From: Balaenoptera acutorostrata
Taxonomy: Eukaryota; Chordata; Mammalia; Artiodactyla; Balaenopteridae
Length of the DNA: 64,000 nucleotides
Assembly (NCBI RefSeq): GCF_949987535.1
Contig: NC_080081.1
Location: 54,756,153-54,820,152 of the forward strand
Reading direction: 5' to 3'
This document shows positions 35,051 through 46,719 of this stretch, piece by piece. The position numbers and the translations under genes were made by a program. Within the stretch, counting starts at the first letter, position 1, and each line of letters starts with the position of its first letter. A model generated the notes under the pieces. It was given only the letters and a program-made list of their open reading frames with translations, was not told where the DNA came from and made no database searches.

Positions 35051-35255
35051 GTTTTTTTCTTTTTTTTTTTTTAATTGAAGTATAGTTGATTTACAATGTC
35101 CTGTTAGTTTCAGGTGTACAGTACAGTGATCCAGTTATACACATATATATATTCTTTTTCAGATTCTTTTCACTTAAAGGTTTTTACAAAATGCTGACTA
35201 TAGTTCCCTGTGCTATACAGTAGGATTGTTGGCTATCTATTTTATATATAGTAGT
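35051..35255 (-). mobile_element. L1 3' UTR end, reverse
   Basis: A T-rich tail is followed by aattgaagtatagttgattt, cctgttagtttcaggtgtac, ttctttttcagattcttttc and atagttccctgtgctataca. Aged target duplication: cacactgtttg (35040-35050) and cacaccatttg (35256-35266), 9 of 11. Confidence 0.9.
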
Positions 35256-35266
35256 CACACCATTTG

Positions 35267-37464
35267 TTTTTATTGCAATGCGTAGAGGCACTGAAAAAAA
35301 AGTTACCACTATGTGGGCTTATCACTGGCCCACAAGTGCACCCGAGACTGTAAGAAAATTCACTCTTCTATGGCTTTGTGCCAAAAAAACTAGTCACTTT
35401 TCTCCCCAGCCTCTACCTACAAAGACAGATATTAATTCATCAGGAATTAAACCTCTAGAAATGAGACTTGGGAGGAGAGGAGGAGTGAAGTAAATTGGCA
35501 AAGGAAGAGTAAGGTACCTAAATAGCTAACAGTCCTTCAGGATGTTAAACACAATAGAAAATTTCACTGTAGTCAGCACCCTACTTGCAAGTGGGAAGCA
35601 GAACAGCAGACAAGAGTTCAAATCAGACAGGCGTCGGGCAGAGCGACAGCTGCAGACTTCCCCATCTCTAGTTCCATCATGGCATTGTTACGACAGAAAC
35701 ATCTGAGCAGGGCAGAGTCGAAATTCAGTTACAAGAATAATCATTAAAGCAATCATCAGAACCCAAAAAAAGACTTTCACAATGATAAAAAAAAATGAGC
35801 AAAAAAAATTGTTGCAATAATTATTTTCATATCTCAATCTGCTAAATATTGAGACCTCTGATATAAAGAAAATGAAAGAATTCTAACTTTTAAAATAAAG
35901 GCGCTAGAAAAATATCAGCAAAGCAGTTTTCCAGAGCAAAGAAAGTGGACGTTGCTTTCAGTATATTGATAGATATGTAATCCAAACATATTGACTTATG
36001 TGTAATTAACAAAAGTTTAATTAATCTACTGATTGAAAATGTCATCAATCTTATTCAAGTGTATTTTAATTCAAAGATAATATCATTATGAGTATTATGC
36101 TCAAGTAATTTCATTTAATTAATCACAAAACTTGTTCTCACATATGCCTTTAGTCTCCATAAATCATAAAATAGCTGACAAATTTTTCTAGGAGAAAATT
36201 TAAGATATCAATTTGAAGCACTTTATTTTGTATGATTTCTTGATGTGTTCTGAAATGAAAATTATATGTTTCAAAAGATACCCTCTTTCTTTTTCTTTCT
36301 ACTTATAAAGTCATATAAGATGACAGTTCTTTGGGGAACATTCCCGTATCCATGAATAAAATAAAATTCTCTAAATTATTTTAAAGGAAAGGATGTGTTT
36401 TCTCAGGCTTGAAGAATATCTGAGTTTGTTTTTCTGAAAACTTGGCAGAAAACCAAGTACCAACTACTGAATAATCATTCAAATGACAAGTCTTCATTAG
36501 GTTGAATTACTGAAATGAAACTACTTTTATAATTGTCATTCTTCTCTCATCTTATAAAGCAAGCTAAAATAAACAAAATACATTTAGGGTCTAGAAAGCA
36601 GGTCCCCAAAGCCAGTTAATGCTCCCAAGCTAGTAGGATACTAATTAGCAATTATTTCTGCCCAGTGATGCCCAGGCATCCTGGGTTGCTAAATTTTCCC
36701 CTTGTCTTTAACCACCAGAGTACACTCATATAATGGTGGTAGTTCTTTCTAGGGTGGTTTGGAGAATATGTGTCTGTACAATACTAAATGTTCTCCTTCC
36801 TCATCCTTGAGAAAGATAAATTGTGTGCAGATAAGGAAAAGCTGAAACAGGTATAGGCTTAAGAGAGAGATTTTTAACAAATGGAACTAAGTTATAATTG
36901 AACAGCAGGAGAAGGGTGAAAAACACTAAGAAGGAAGGATGCAGGCAGAAAAGAGAGGTGGTTTAGAAAGAGATGAAGGAAGAGATGTGAGGAAGAAACA
37001 GGCAGGAAGACTGCAGCAGAATTACTCTTCCTGGCCCTTTCTGCCACCAGTGTAAATCAAATTGTAGTTCATACAGTGAGACCTAATTAAACAAAAACTC
37101 CCTTTCCAGGAAACTTAGAGACCTGATGTCTTTAGTAATCAAAATGCCAAGAGAGCATTATTGGTCTGAATAAAAGCAAATCCAATACTGAGGAAATTCC
37201 AATGCATTTTCAGGATGTTTGTTATCATAATTCTCATTTCCTCCTTTAAGCACAATTTTCCTAAAATAAATAAATAAAGTCGATGAGTTTTTTCCCCTGG
37301 TCCAAAGGAAAAGCTTAAAAATGAGGTGGGGTAAAAAATATCCTTTTTATTTGTAGGTTACAAAGCCCCTTAAATTGATACATGAAACTTCCAGGAGATT
37401 CACTCCCAGTGAATTCTCATGGCCAGCACATTTTTCTTGTGAAGACTACATGATTTTTACCTTT
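35267..37464. other. Long repeat-poor block (2.2 kb), CNE candidate
   Basis: No repeat is recognised in most of this block. Region 35800-36560 is AT-rich and non-repetitive, with many TAATTA-like motifs (gtttaattaatctactgatt, tcatttaattaatcac). A purine-rich run lies at 36900-37020. No frame over 75 codons is convincing. Confidence 0.4.
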
Positions 37465-37697
37465 ATTGAATTGAATTTAACAAATTATTTATTGAGTACC
37501 CATTATATCCAAGAGAATATGCTATGAGTTATAGGGCAGTCAGATATAAATAGTGCCAGCCTTCAAAAATTTTACCATTTGGAAGGATGAGAATGGAGAA
37601 TAAAGACAAGTAGATATATTAACAAATAAGTCTAACAAAGACAAAATAATTTAAGATCCATAAAAAGATACAAACAAAATGAGATAAAGTGTCAAGG
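37465..37697 (-). mobile_element. L2 LINE 3' end, reverse
   Basis: The reverse L2 end is visible: caaattatttattgagtacc, then ttatagggcagtcagatata and agtgccagccttcaaaaatt. The MaLR LTR starts directly after. Confidence 0.6.
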
Positions 37698-37701
37698 AGG
37701 G

Positions 37702-38071
37702 TGTCTGTTCAGACAGCTAAAACAAAGTACCATAGACTGGATGGCTTATAAACAACAGACATTTATTTTCTCACAGTTCTGGAGGGAGGATGTCTGAGAT
37801 CATGGTCGGGTTCTGGTGAGAGCCTTCTTCGATATTGTAGCCCGCCAACTTCTTTTTGTATCTTCACATGGTGAAGACAAGAGAGGAGAAGCAAGCTCTC
37901 CAGTGTCTCCTCTTATAAGGACACTAATCCCATTCATGAGGGCTCCACCCTCATGACCTTATCCAATACTAATTACCTCCCAAAGTCCCCACCTCTTAGC
38001 ACCATCACAATGAGTGGTAGAGTTTCAACATCAGAATTTGGAGAGGGACAAAAACATTCAGTCCATAAACA
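37702..38071 (-). mobile_element. MaLR (MST/MLT1-like) solo LTR, reverse, 5-bp target duplication
   Basis: In reverse orientation the LTR reads acaaagtaccatagactgga, cacagttctggagggaggat, tgtatcttcacatggtgaag, gggctccaccctcatgacct and attcagtccataaaca. The 5-bp flanks gaggg are identical at 37697-37701 and 38072-38076, as expected of an ERVL-type solo LTR. No internal retroviral sequence adjoins it. Confidence 0.9.
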
Positions 38072-38084
38072 GAGGGAGAGATGA

Positions 38085-40150
38085 TATCTGGTTTCTTTGG
38101 GTGGATTTTTTTCTATTTTCTATTTGTCTTTTTCTTATTCATTTGTAAGGATTTTTTATCTATTCTGGATACTAATCTATCATGTACACAGAAAATACTT
38201 CTCCTAGTCCCTAGGTTGTTTTTAAACTTTGTTTATAGGGTATTTTGCCTTATGGAGTCAAATTTATCTATTTTTCCTTAATAGATTGTGCTATTTGATC
38301 TTTTTTAAGAATTCTTTTCTTATCCCAAGTTCATATTCTTTCCATATTTTCTACATTTCATTCAACATGCTTTTCCTGGTAGTTTTAGAATTTTATTTTT
38401 CACATTTTTGTCTGTAATTCATTTGTATATGATGTAAAGTAGTCATCTAATTATTGCTTTCCTTGCAGAAATTCAGTAGTCTCAACACTATGTATTTTAC
38501 AGGATATCTTTTCCCCCATTGATTTTGATGGGGGAACAAAGCCAAGTTCAGTAACAAGCCAAGTTCCATGCTAAGTTATTTTCTCCAGTCTCTATGCTAT
38601 TCCAATGATCTATTGATAAATTCCTCTGGTGTTTGTTGGGCTTACACTCTACTTTGTTTACTTTCCTGTCTTAGTTTCTGTCCATTAATCACATTTTCTT
38701 CATTTCCTTTATTTTCCTTTGCCCATTTAGTGTTAAACAGTCTATGTTTGTTCCTTTAGTTATTATACCTAAATTTTTCATAAATAGATATAGATATATA
38801 GTTTAATTTTTCCTATCAAAGGCTAAAGTTAATACACACATCTGTCTTCCTTCCTAATTGAACTAGGACTTTTGCATACTTTAACTCCCTTCAGAATTCC
38901 CCCACCCAACACCCCTGCTATTGTGCTATTAGTTTTGTTTGTTCATTTGATGTTTTGGTTCATTTTGTTTTAAGCACATATTATGAACAATATTATTATT
39001 CTCATTGATTATTATTATTATTCTCAACTCTCATTTAGATTTATCACCATAATTTGTTTGTTCCCTTTGCTACTAGCATCCCACTTCTTCCCCTGAATAC
39101 ATTTTTCTTCAAACTAAAGTATATCATTTAGTAATATTTTTAGTGATTGTAATCTATTTGGGTTACTGTGAACGGTAAACCTTCTAACTCCTAGTCAGCC
39201 TAAAATGTCTTTATCTTACTTTCACTCTTCTATTTAATTTTTTGAACAGGTTAAACAAGCACCTGATACAAATTCAAGAAGTACAAAAAATCTTCAGTCT
39301 TAAATAATAGATTGGCTCATTATAGATTTCTAAATTCCCAATTATTTGCCCTTAGGACTTTGGAAGTATATTCCACTACCTTATGACAACTATTGCTGCT
39401 GAAGAGAAGTATGCTGCCAATCTTATTACTATGCAATTATAGTTAACCTTGTCATTTTCCTCCTCCATTGGCTCTCAGGATTTCTCATTATACTTGATAT
39501 TCTGCACTTGCACTATGAAAAGTCTGGGTGTGGAATTTATCTATCTATCTCTTTATCTATCTATCTATCTCTATTTTTTTCTACATCTTAGCCACCCAGC
39601 TGTTCTATTTTACAGTTTCTCTGCTCAGGCCCCATGGGATTGACCAGCCCTAAACTACTTTTTAAGTTAGTTTATGGTCTCAGCGTTCTTGTTCCACATA
39701 GGTCCTATAAACTTGGACCCTATTTATCTGCACTTGATGCTGTCCTGGAGTTGTGACCTGGTACAATGGTTTCCACTCCTAGCCTGAGGCAGCAAGCTTG
39801 TTTCTGGCTGCAGCCCCTGTGTAGTGAGCAGTGTTTTTTGTTTTTTGGGGGGTTTTTTCCACTATGCAAGGATGGGAAGCACATTTCTAGCCCAAAGCCT
39901 CATATGGGGCATTCAATTTCTGGGACCCTCACCCCAACCCAGAGCCTGTGGACTTTACTCCATCCCCAAGATGGTGTTCAAAACACAGCCACTAAAGTCT
40001 CTGTTGGTTCCAGGCCTCCCTGAGCAAGGTGGCTTTGCTTCCTACTCACCACTTTGGGTTCCCTTTTTCTTTAAACATTAGAGAACCTCCTTTTTGCTTT
40101 TAGGTGTGCCTCTCTTAATTTTTGTTTTCTAATGTTTTACCCAGCATTTT
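38085..40150 (-). mobile_element. Old L1M-class LINE, reverse, about 2 kb
   Basis: Two clear parts: 38085-38650 (attctggatactaatctatc, agaaaatacttctcctagtc, ctattccaatgatctattga), matching reverse ORF2, and 38990-39540 (atttatcaccataatttgtt, tgtctttatcttactttcac, ttccactaccttatgacaac), matching the 5' part of old L1M4/L1ME elements. The stretch between is AT-rich and similar in style. A possible continuation to 40150 is inferred. A CTAT tetranucleotide tract lies inside. Confidence 0.65.
39538..39573 (+). repeat. (CTAT)n microsatellite
   Basis: About eight CTAT units with one interruption (ctctttat), inside the old L1. Confidence 0.85.
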
Positions 40151-40714
40151 TATTAATTTAGATTGGGAAGCATATTTTATTGTGTTCAACCTATTCTCAT
40201 GTCCAGGAGGAAATACCTTGGTACTTAATGTCACCAGGGTTGGAAACCTGGGAACCACACGGGATCCCTCCCTCTTCCTCAGTCAGTCAGTTACAAATCC
40301 CTGTCTGTTCTATTCTTAAAGATCTCTCAATTTCACGCCCTCTTTTCTCAGTCACCCTATTATGGTGACTAAGACAATTCCTTAGTTTAAGCTACCAGAC
40401 TTCCTTATCTAAAAATTTTCTTTGTAGTAACAAACCTTAGGGGCTCTGAGTTATATTTTAACTACTAAGGTTGTATTTTTTTTCAACTCCTAATTGTTCT
40501 TCTCCATCCTTTCCAATCCTTCTTGTTCAATGGCACCAAATTAATACATACTTAAAATACTTTATTTCTGATGATAATAGTAATTATTATTCAATAAACA
40601 ATATTGGGACATTACCATTTTTGAATAAAATGAATAGTTTATAGATCCCAATATCACATGGTGTGCAAAAATAAACTCTATTATAGCCTAAAACTATAGA
40701 AGCATCAAAAGAAA
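40151..40714. other. Unassigned sequence, no gene seen
   Basis: No repeat is recognised, apart from AT-rich text near 40540-40640. Confidence 0.35.
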
Positions 40715-41265
40715 AACACAATTTAAATGTCCATCAACAGAGGAATGTGTAAAGAAGATGTGGTACATATATACAATGAAATATTACTCAGCCATAAAAA
40801 AAGAATGAAATAATGCCATTTACAGCAACATGGATGGACCTAGAGACTGTCATACTGAGTGAAGTAAGTCAGACAGGGAAAGACGAATATCATATGATAT
40901 CACTTACATGTGGAATCTAAAAAAAGTGGTACAAATGAACTTATTTATAAAACAGAAATAGAGTCACAGATGTAAAAAACAAACTTATGGTTACCAGGGT
41001 GCAAGGGGGGAAGGGATAAATTAAGAGATTGGGATTGACATATACACATTACTATATATAAAATAGATAACTAATAAGGACCTGCTGTATAGCACAGGGA
41101 ACTCTACTCAGCACTCCGTAATGACCTATATGGGAAAAGAATCTAAAAAAAGGTGCATATATACATGTGTATAACTGATTCACTTTGCTGTACAGAAGAA
41201 ACTAACACAACATTGTAAATCAACTATACTCCAATAAAAATTTTGAAAAAATAAAAAAATTTTCC
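40715..41265 (+). mobile_element. L1 3' fragment: ORF2 end plus 3' UTR
   Basis: The sequence has aatgtccatcaacagaggaa, ttactcagccataaaaaaag, gcaacatggatggacctaga and tgagtgaagtaagtcagaca, then the 3' UTR with aacttatggttaccagggtg, agagattgggattgacatat, agcacagggaactctactca and caactatactccaataaaaa. It is fairly well conserved and 5' truncated. Confidence 0.92.
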
Positions 41266-41419
41266 TAAGCAAGATACAATACCTAGAAGTCATAGAAAAA
41301 TAATGATCAGATCTCATTTTATAGAAATTTTAAATTTCCTTAAAATAAAAGTCAAAATAAGCAAAGTTTACCTTTTCAGTGCCAGATTGGAAAAGTTTTA
41401 AATATTACATATTAAAATG

Positions 41420-42330
41420 ACAGAAGATTAATATCCAAATTATATAAAAAGCTTTCACAAATTAATAAGATAAAGAGTTTCAATTTTTAAAATGGGCAAA
41501 AGATAAAAATTAGCAATTTATAATGAATAAAAATGGGCAATATATGTATGAAAAGATCCTCAGCCTCATTAGTAGTAAGGAAGATGGCTATTTTTTAATA
41601 AAATTGTTGGCTCCCAAAATTGGAAGAAATTTAAAATATTGATAATTTCAGTCACTAAAAGACATAGTAGAAGAGTGAATCACTGAGGCCATTTTGAAGT
41701 TATTTTTTGACAATATTTTTCAAAATTTTAAATGCTATACTTTTGATCCAACAATTCTACTTCTAGGAGTCTTAAAGAAATACTTGCACATGTGCACTAA
41801 AATTCACGTACAAAATACGCTTGAAGTACTGCTAATAATAGCAATTTCCTACAATGAGGGAGAGGTTAAAATAAATTACATCTATTGTATGGAATACTAT
41901 GAAACCATTAAAAAGAATGAGATAAACCTGTATGTGGAAAGAGTTCCAGGACATTGCAAATGTGAAAAAATATGTCACCAAACAGAGGCAAAGCATGATT
42001 GTATTCATGTTTTTTAACTAACAAATTTGAGTCACATGCATATATATGAAAGTGTGTGCATGTGTGTGTATACATATATGGATGTACATATGTATATGTG
42101 TGTGCATGTATACATACACACAAATTCATAGAAAGATAAATGAGGGACCAAAAAAATCAAACTTATTGGGAGGGAATATAAGTTGATTTGGAGAGTGGTA
42201 AGAAAACCCAGGATGTTCTCTGTATATGTCTGAATTTTTTAATAATTTTAGTAAAAATATATTCATGCAATACATATAATATTTCCAATAACCAAAACAG
42301 GCAGAGAATTTTGAAAATACCAAAAAAAAG
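41420..42330 (+). mobile_element. Old L1 (L1M/HAL1-like) fragment
   Basis: The text attaataagataaagagttt, aaaatgggcaaaagataaaa, gatcctcagcctcattagta, ttgatccaacaattctactt and ggaatactatgaaaccatta tracks an old L1 ORF2. Its 3' part includes a TG/TA-rich repeat and agggaccaaaaaaatcaaac. It lies directly downstream of the younger L1 in the same orientation. Confidence 0.7.
42030..42122 (+). repeat. Imperfect TG/TA/CA-rich repeat
   Basis: Alternating pyrimidine-purine units (tgcatatatatg, gtgtgtgcatgtgtgtgt, acatatgtatatgtgtgt) over about 90 bp, a decayed dinucleotide tract inside the old L1. Confidence 0.75.
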
Positions 42331-42374
42331 ACAAAGAAGAAAATTAAAGTCACTTATAATCTCACAGTGACCTT

Positions 42375-42840
42375 TCTTAATGAAAATCTGATCTATTTAC
42401 AGTCATCAATGGCTCCCCCTTCCCCACGAGATAAATGGCAAATGCCTTAGCATGTATTTTTATCCCTGTCTCCTTCCTAACTTCACATTCTATTTTCCCC
42501 CATCTAGTAACCTAATACCTGACCAGAACTTGAAATTTCCTGAATACATCTGCTATTCCTTCTGCCTGAAATATACTCTCCCACATTTGGCTGGCAAACT
42601 CTTGTTCACTCTATTCCATTTTCTGTTCAACATGAAACTATTTCTGTGAATGTTTTTTCTCTATGAGAGAAATACTCTCTATGAGAGAGTATTAGCTTAT
42701 CTCTTCTGCTAGACCAACAGCAGTTGAGGGAAGGGGTTCATCGGGGCCTGCGCTTGCTCCCCTACCTACCCTGTGACTAGTAGAGGACTTGGCTTACAGT
42801 GGGCCATACACTAGAAGGTAAATGAGTGCAGGCATGAAGG
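42375..42840 (+). mobile_element. L2 LINE 3' region
   Basis: The order atggctcccccttccccacg, ctgctattccttctgcctga, caaactcttgttcactctat, agcttatctcttctgctaga and cctaccctgtgactagtaga fits L2. A short local duplication (ctctatgagagaaatactct) lies at 42659-42690. Confidence 0.65.
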
Positions 42841-43433
42841 AAGGCATGCAAGCAATGGAGAAGCAAGACAAGAAAATAAGGATGACTGAGCAGAGATGGA
42901 GACTCAGCTTGAGACATTCTACATTTCCCTGCCCCAAATCCAAATTCATCATTTAACTCAGTTTCATTACATTCTCAAGCAACACCTGACACCTGCAGAG
43001 CAGAAGTGGAGAAAAGAGGGTGGGAGCAACAGCGAAGGTTGCCTAGGGATGCAGTGATGACTAAGGGGCTGATGTCATTCTGGGCGGTGCCGAGCACACG
43101 GCTAGGTGACTGGTTGTGGCTGGTGAGAAGCAAGACATGGAGTGAAAGCCCTGGGGTTGAGGTGAAGACATGGGAATGATGTAAGCTAGGAGTTGAGGTT
43201 AAAGGCAAGCATTCCAGAGCATTGTTTCCCAACAGAGTTCCAAAGTATATACATAGGTATTTATGCAGGCAAGAAAGTCTTCCATGGCCAGATGTTTGGG
43301 AAACACTGGATTAAATAAAGGTAGAGATAATTCTTAGGGCAGGATTTCTCAGACCTGACTTTGGTAAACCGTTTTATGAACTTTCAAAAGCAGGATGCTG
43401 TACCAATGTTTACCAATTGTATTTGACATAGTG
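42841..43433. other. Unassigned sequence with a small hAT-like relic
   Basis: No gene is seen. Near 43218 the run agcattgtttcccaac and near 43294 gtttgggaaacactgg form an inverted pair (tgtttcccaa, ttgggaaaca), a short relic like the ends of hAT-Charlie elements. Confidence 0.4.
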
Positions 43434-43898
43434 TGTTAGTTTTCTAGAGCTGCTGTAGCAAAGTATCACAAACGGGTTGGCTTAAACAACAGAAATTTAT
43501 TGCCTTGAAGTTTGGGAAGCTAGAAGTCCAAGATCAAGGCTGTCAGCAGAGTTGGTTCCTTCTGACATCTGTGAGGGAGGACCTCTTCCACGCCTTTCCC
43601 CTGGCTTCTGGTACGTTGCTGACTATCTCTGACATTCCTTGGCTTGTAGAATCACCCCTATCTCTGCCTTCATGTTCACATGGCCTTTCCCTCAGTGTGG
43701 ATGTCTGTCTCCACATTTCCCCTTTTTATAAGAACACTTATAAAAAGGGGAAATAGTCATATTAGACTAAGGCTCCTCTTAACTTGACTATTTACATCTG
43801 CAACAGTCCTGTTTCCAAATAAACTCACATTCTGAGGTACTAGGGGTTAGGACTCCAACATATGAATTTTAGGGGGACACAATTCAACCCATAATACA
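43434..43898 (-). mobile_element. MaLR (MLT1/MST-like) solo LTR, reverse
   Basis: Reverse LTR in order: tgttagttttctagagctgc, ggcttaaacaacagaaattt, agaagtccaagatcaaggct, ccttggcttgtagaatcacc, ttcacatggcctttccctca, tctgaggtactaggggttag and aattcaacccataataca. TG and CA termini are kept. At 43715-43754 a perfect 18-bp hairpin interrupts the expected sequence. Confidence 0.9.
43715..43754. repeat. Perfect 18-bp inverted repeat with 4-nt loop
   Basis: Arms atttcccctttttataag (43715-43732) and cttataaaaaggggaaat (43737-43754) are exact reverse complements around aaca. Other copies of this LTR family, as I remember them, have the left arm but read on into ccagtcatatt without the right arm. Confidence 0.93.
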
Positions 43899-44044
43899 GA
43901 GTAACCTCTTGGCATGGGATACGTAGCAGAACAAGTATCCCACTGAACTGAGTTTTGGTAAGATCTGCTAGAATAGATTCTATATCCTGAGGTTCTTCCA
44001 AAAGAGGAATAAAGATAGGGGCCCTCATTCACCGAGACCCAAGA

Positions 44045-44190
44045 ATGCACCAGGCACTCCAGGAAAGGTGATACTGTGATGACAATTTTACAAATGAGAA
44101 AACAAATTGTCAACATTTAAGACACTTGCCCAAAGTGACTGAGCTGTGATTCAAACACAGGTCTGTCTCACCACTAAACCACTTCCCTCT
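44045..44190 (-). mobile_element. MIR SINE, reverse
   Basis: The text atgcaccaggcactccagga, attttacaaatgagaaaaca, acacttgcccaaagtgactg and aaacacaggtctgtctcacc is the reverse MIR core. Confidence 0.7.
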
Positions 44191-45904
44191 CTACTCCAAC
44201 TCGCTATTTCCCAAAATAATACGAACATCATTAAAGCAACATTCTTGCTATGGAAATAATGGGATTATTTTTCCACCCCTCACTAATGCTTCATCCACTG
44301 AAAGGTGGGTGAGATTTGAAACAAAGCAAAGGCAGTGAGGCTGCCTTCTCATCACTGGAATAAATCTGTTTAATACGTATGAAACACTCCTGGTTAAATG
44401 TTTATCTTTTGAACCCTACACTGAAGGAAATGGTTTCCTGAAGCTTTGGCTAATCTTTTAGCAAACTGTCAAACTAAAAACTTGGGTGCTTCTTGATGAG
44501 GATTTTAACTGCACTATTGATTATAGTGCAGATAGAAACCATTTTCAGTCTTATCTTCATATGATTTAATTGGCATTGCGAGGTATTTTAATTGAAACGT
44601 TAGACTTCCTCAGTAGAACTACCCTTTGTTTCCAGCAAGGCAATCTAGCTTTTATGCTTTTAATCGCCATCTGTTGTTCAATAAATGTCAAATCGTTCCT
44701 AATGGTCTCTCTAAGCATAGGGTTGGGTTTTTTAAATTTGCTTTTGTACTCAGTGTTCGTTATGGGCAAATGAGTCCTTGCCGTAAAAGAGCGCCATTTC
44801 TCATGGTGCTTCAGTCCCGTTAGAAGGAAAACGTGATTAGAAATAAAGAGACGAGAGAAATGTTTCTACTTTTTTTTTTTTTTAATTCTTCTCGGCAGAT
44901 TTAGAAAGTCTATAAAAACGTTTCCTCTCAGCAATGCTGGTGAGTTTAGTCCCATTCAAAGTGTAAAAGGAACAGAGACCTCCAAAAATCTTTGAGTCGC
45001 TTGAACTGCCTGAAATGATAGAGGCTAATATATAACATGAGGTAGAAGAGGGAAAAAATCCACTGGACACAGCCAAGTTCAAGATGTACCAAGGAGCTCT
45101 TGACTTCATAAGCCAACGAAGATTTTTTTTTTTTTTTACACCTTGTGGGCTTTTTGCAGGAATAAAGCAAAAGTGAGGCAAGAACTCCACTACCCGGGAC
45201 CCCCCAATGGACTCTGAACTGAACCAGCATACTCTCCATAGGTCGAAGAAGAAGATGGCCAGTGACTTCAAATGATGTCAGTAATGAGAGGGAAGGAAAG
45301 AACCTCCCTGGGGAGATGCAATAAATGATTGGAAAAGAAAAGAATTTTTTTGCTCGTCCTCATTAACTTCCTGACACCCAGCCTCCTCCATGAAAGGTCA
45401 TCTTCCAAGGTTAAGAAACCAAAAGACCAGTTCTTTGGAGCCCTTGAGATAAGGATTATGTGGCTGTTGGGAAAGGGGAGGGGGGTTCTCGCTGAGACTT
45501 GTGTGCATCGGGACACAATCAGCTTGCTAACCAAGAAGTATACTTGATTGCTTGGATCAGGATTTGAAATATTCTCCAAGGGCTGGGAGAAGTATATTCT
45601 AAGAGGTAATTAGAATTGGTTGAAATACAGGGCTATAAATGGGGGACTGGTGCGATTTTGCAAGAAACAGATCATAACTCAACATTCTAATGACTTTTTC
45701 TTCGGTGAAGGTCAGCAAAGCTATTAACAAGGGAAGTGGGCATGCAGAGTTCGCCATCTCAGACGGTGACTGAACTTTGAACAAAGTACCTCCATCAGGA
45801 TTCTGAGTCTAATTACCGAAGCCGGCTGCCTCTGCTCAGGACCAAATGCTGAGAGGGACTAAATGGGTAGCCAGGCTGCTCACTGCCCTTCTGCGCTTTT
45901 CTTC
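44191..45904. other. Repeat-poor block (1.7 kb), CNE candidate
   Basis: No repeat is recognised. Region 44350-44830 is rich in complex non-repetitive text with TAAT/ATTA and GATA-like motifs (catatgatttaattggcatt, tgcttttaatcgccatctg) and a dyad tgcacta..tagtgca at 44510-44530. Minus-strand frames at 44882-45271 and 45268-45579 have no domain I can name. Poly-T runs at 44869-44884 and 45123-45137. Confidence 0.4.
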
Positions 45905-45912
45905 TCCCAGAG

Positions 45913-46258
45913 CAGCAATCCCCAACCTTTCCGGCACCAGGGACTGGTCTCGTGGAAGACAATTGTTCCACAGATGGGGGCGGGGGGAGATGGTTTCAGG
46001 ATGATTCAAGCACATTACATTTACTGTGCACTTTACTTCTATTATTATTACATTGTTATATATAATAAAATAATTATACAACTCACCGTAATGCCGACAG
46101 GAGGCGGAGCTCAGGTGGTAATGTGAGTGATGGGGAGCGGCTGTAAATATAGATGAAGTTTCGCTTGCTCGCCCGTCACTCACCTCCTGCTGTGCGGCCC
46201 AGTTCCTAACAGGCCACGGACCGGTACCATTCCGTGGCCTGGGGGTTGGGGACCTCTG
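45913..46258. mobile_element. hAT-family DNA transposon (non-autonomous), 8-bp target duplication
   Basis: The left end cagcaatccccaacctttcc and the right end ggggttggggacctctg are inverted repeats. Flanks tcccagag (45905-45912) and ccccagag (46259-46266) agree in 7 of 8 bases, the 8-bp duplication of hAT elements. Inside, ttacatttactgtgcacttt, acaggaggcggagctcaggt and aggccacggaccggtaccat match a common mammalian hAT repeat whose name I do not assign. No transposase frame. Confidence 0.88.
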
Positions 46259-46266
46259 CCCCAGAG

Positions 46267-46544
46267 GGATCAGAAGAAAGATGCTGACAAGTTCAGTTTT
46301 TCAGGCACAATGGCCAAAAACACAGCAAATTTTGACAAAGATTAAAGTGCCCCAGAGCCAGGTGGGATTTCCCACATGGGCAAAAAGAGATGAGGCTTTA
46401 ACAGGACCCCCTCTTTCAACCTGTTCTCTGCTCTGAGACCTGGGCAAACATGCCAACATGCACCGTGTAGCCACAGTGGGATTTAGACAGGGGACCCAGC
46501 CCAGTGCGCCAATCTGGAAACATAAGACTGAGGAATTTTAGAAT
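46267..46544. other. Unassigned sequence, no gene seen
   Basis: Nothing is recognised in these 280 bases. Confidence 0.3.
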
Positions 46545-46715
46545 AAGCCCTGTTCCCCCATTGCTGCTTTATGTTATTTGTGTACACATCTCTAAATTGC
46601 TCATTACATTTAAACTGAGATCAGGGAATACGTCTATTTATTTTTGTTTCCCCACTCTGCAGCCTTCAATATGCAAAATAGAGCCCAGAATCTCAACAAA
46701 TATTTGGTAAATTAA
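46545..46715 (+). mobile_element. L2 LINE 3' end
   Basis: The order ttatttgtgtacacatctct, actgagatcagggaatacgt and atctcaacaaatatttggta fits a diverged L2 end. Confidence 0.5.
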
Positions 46716-46719
46716 AAAA

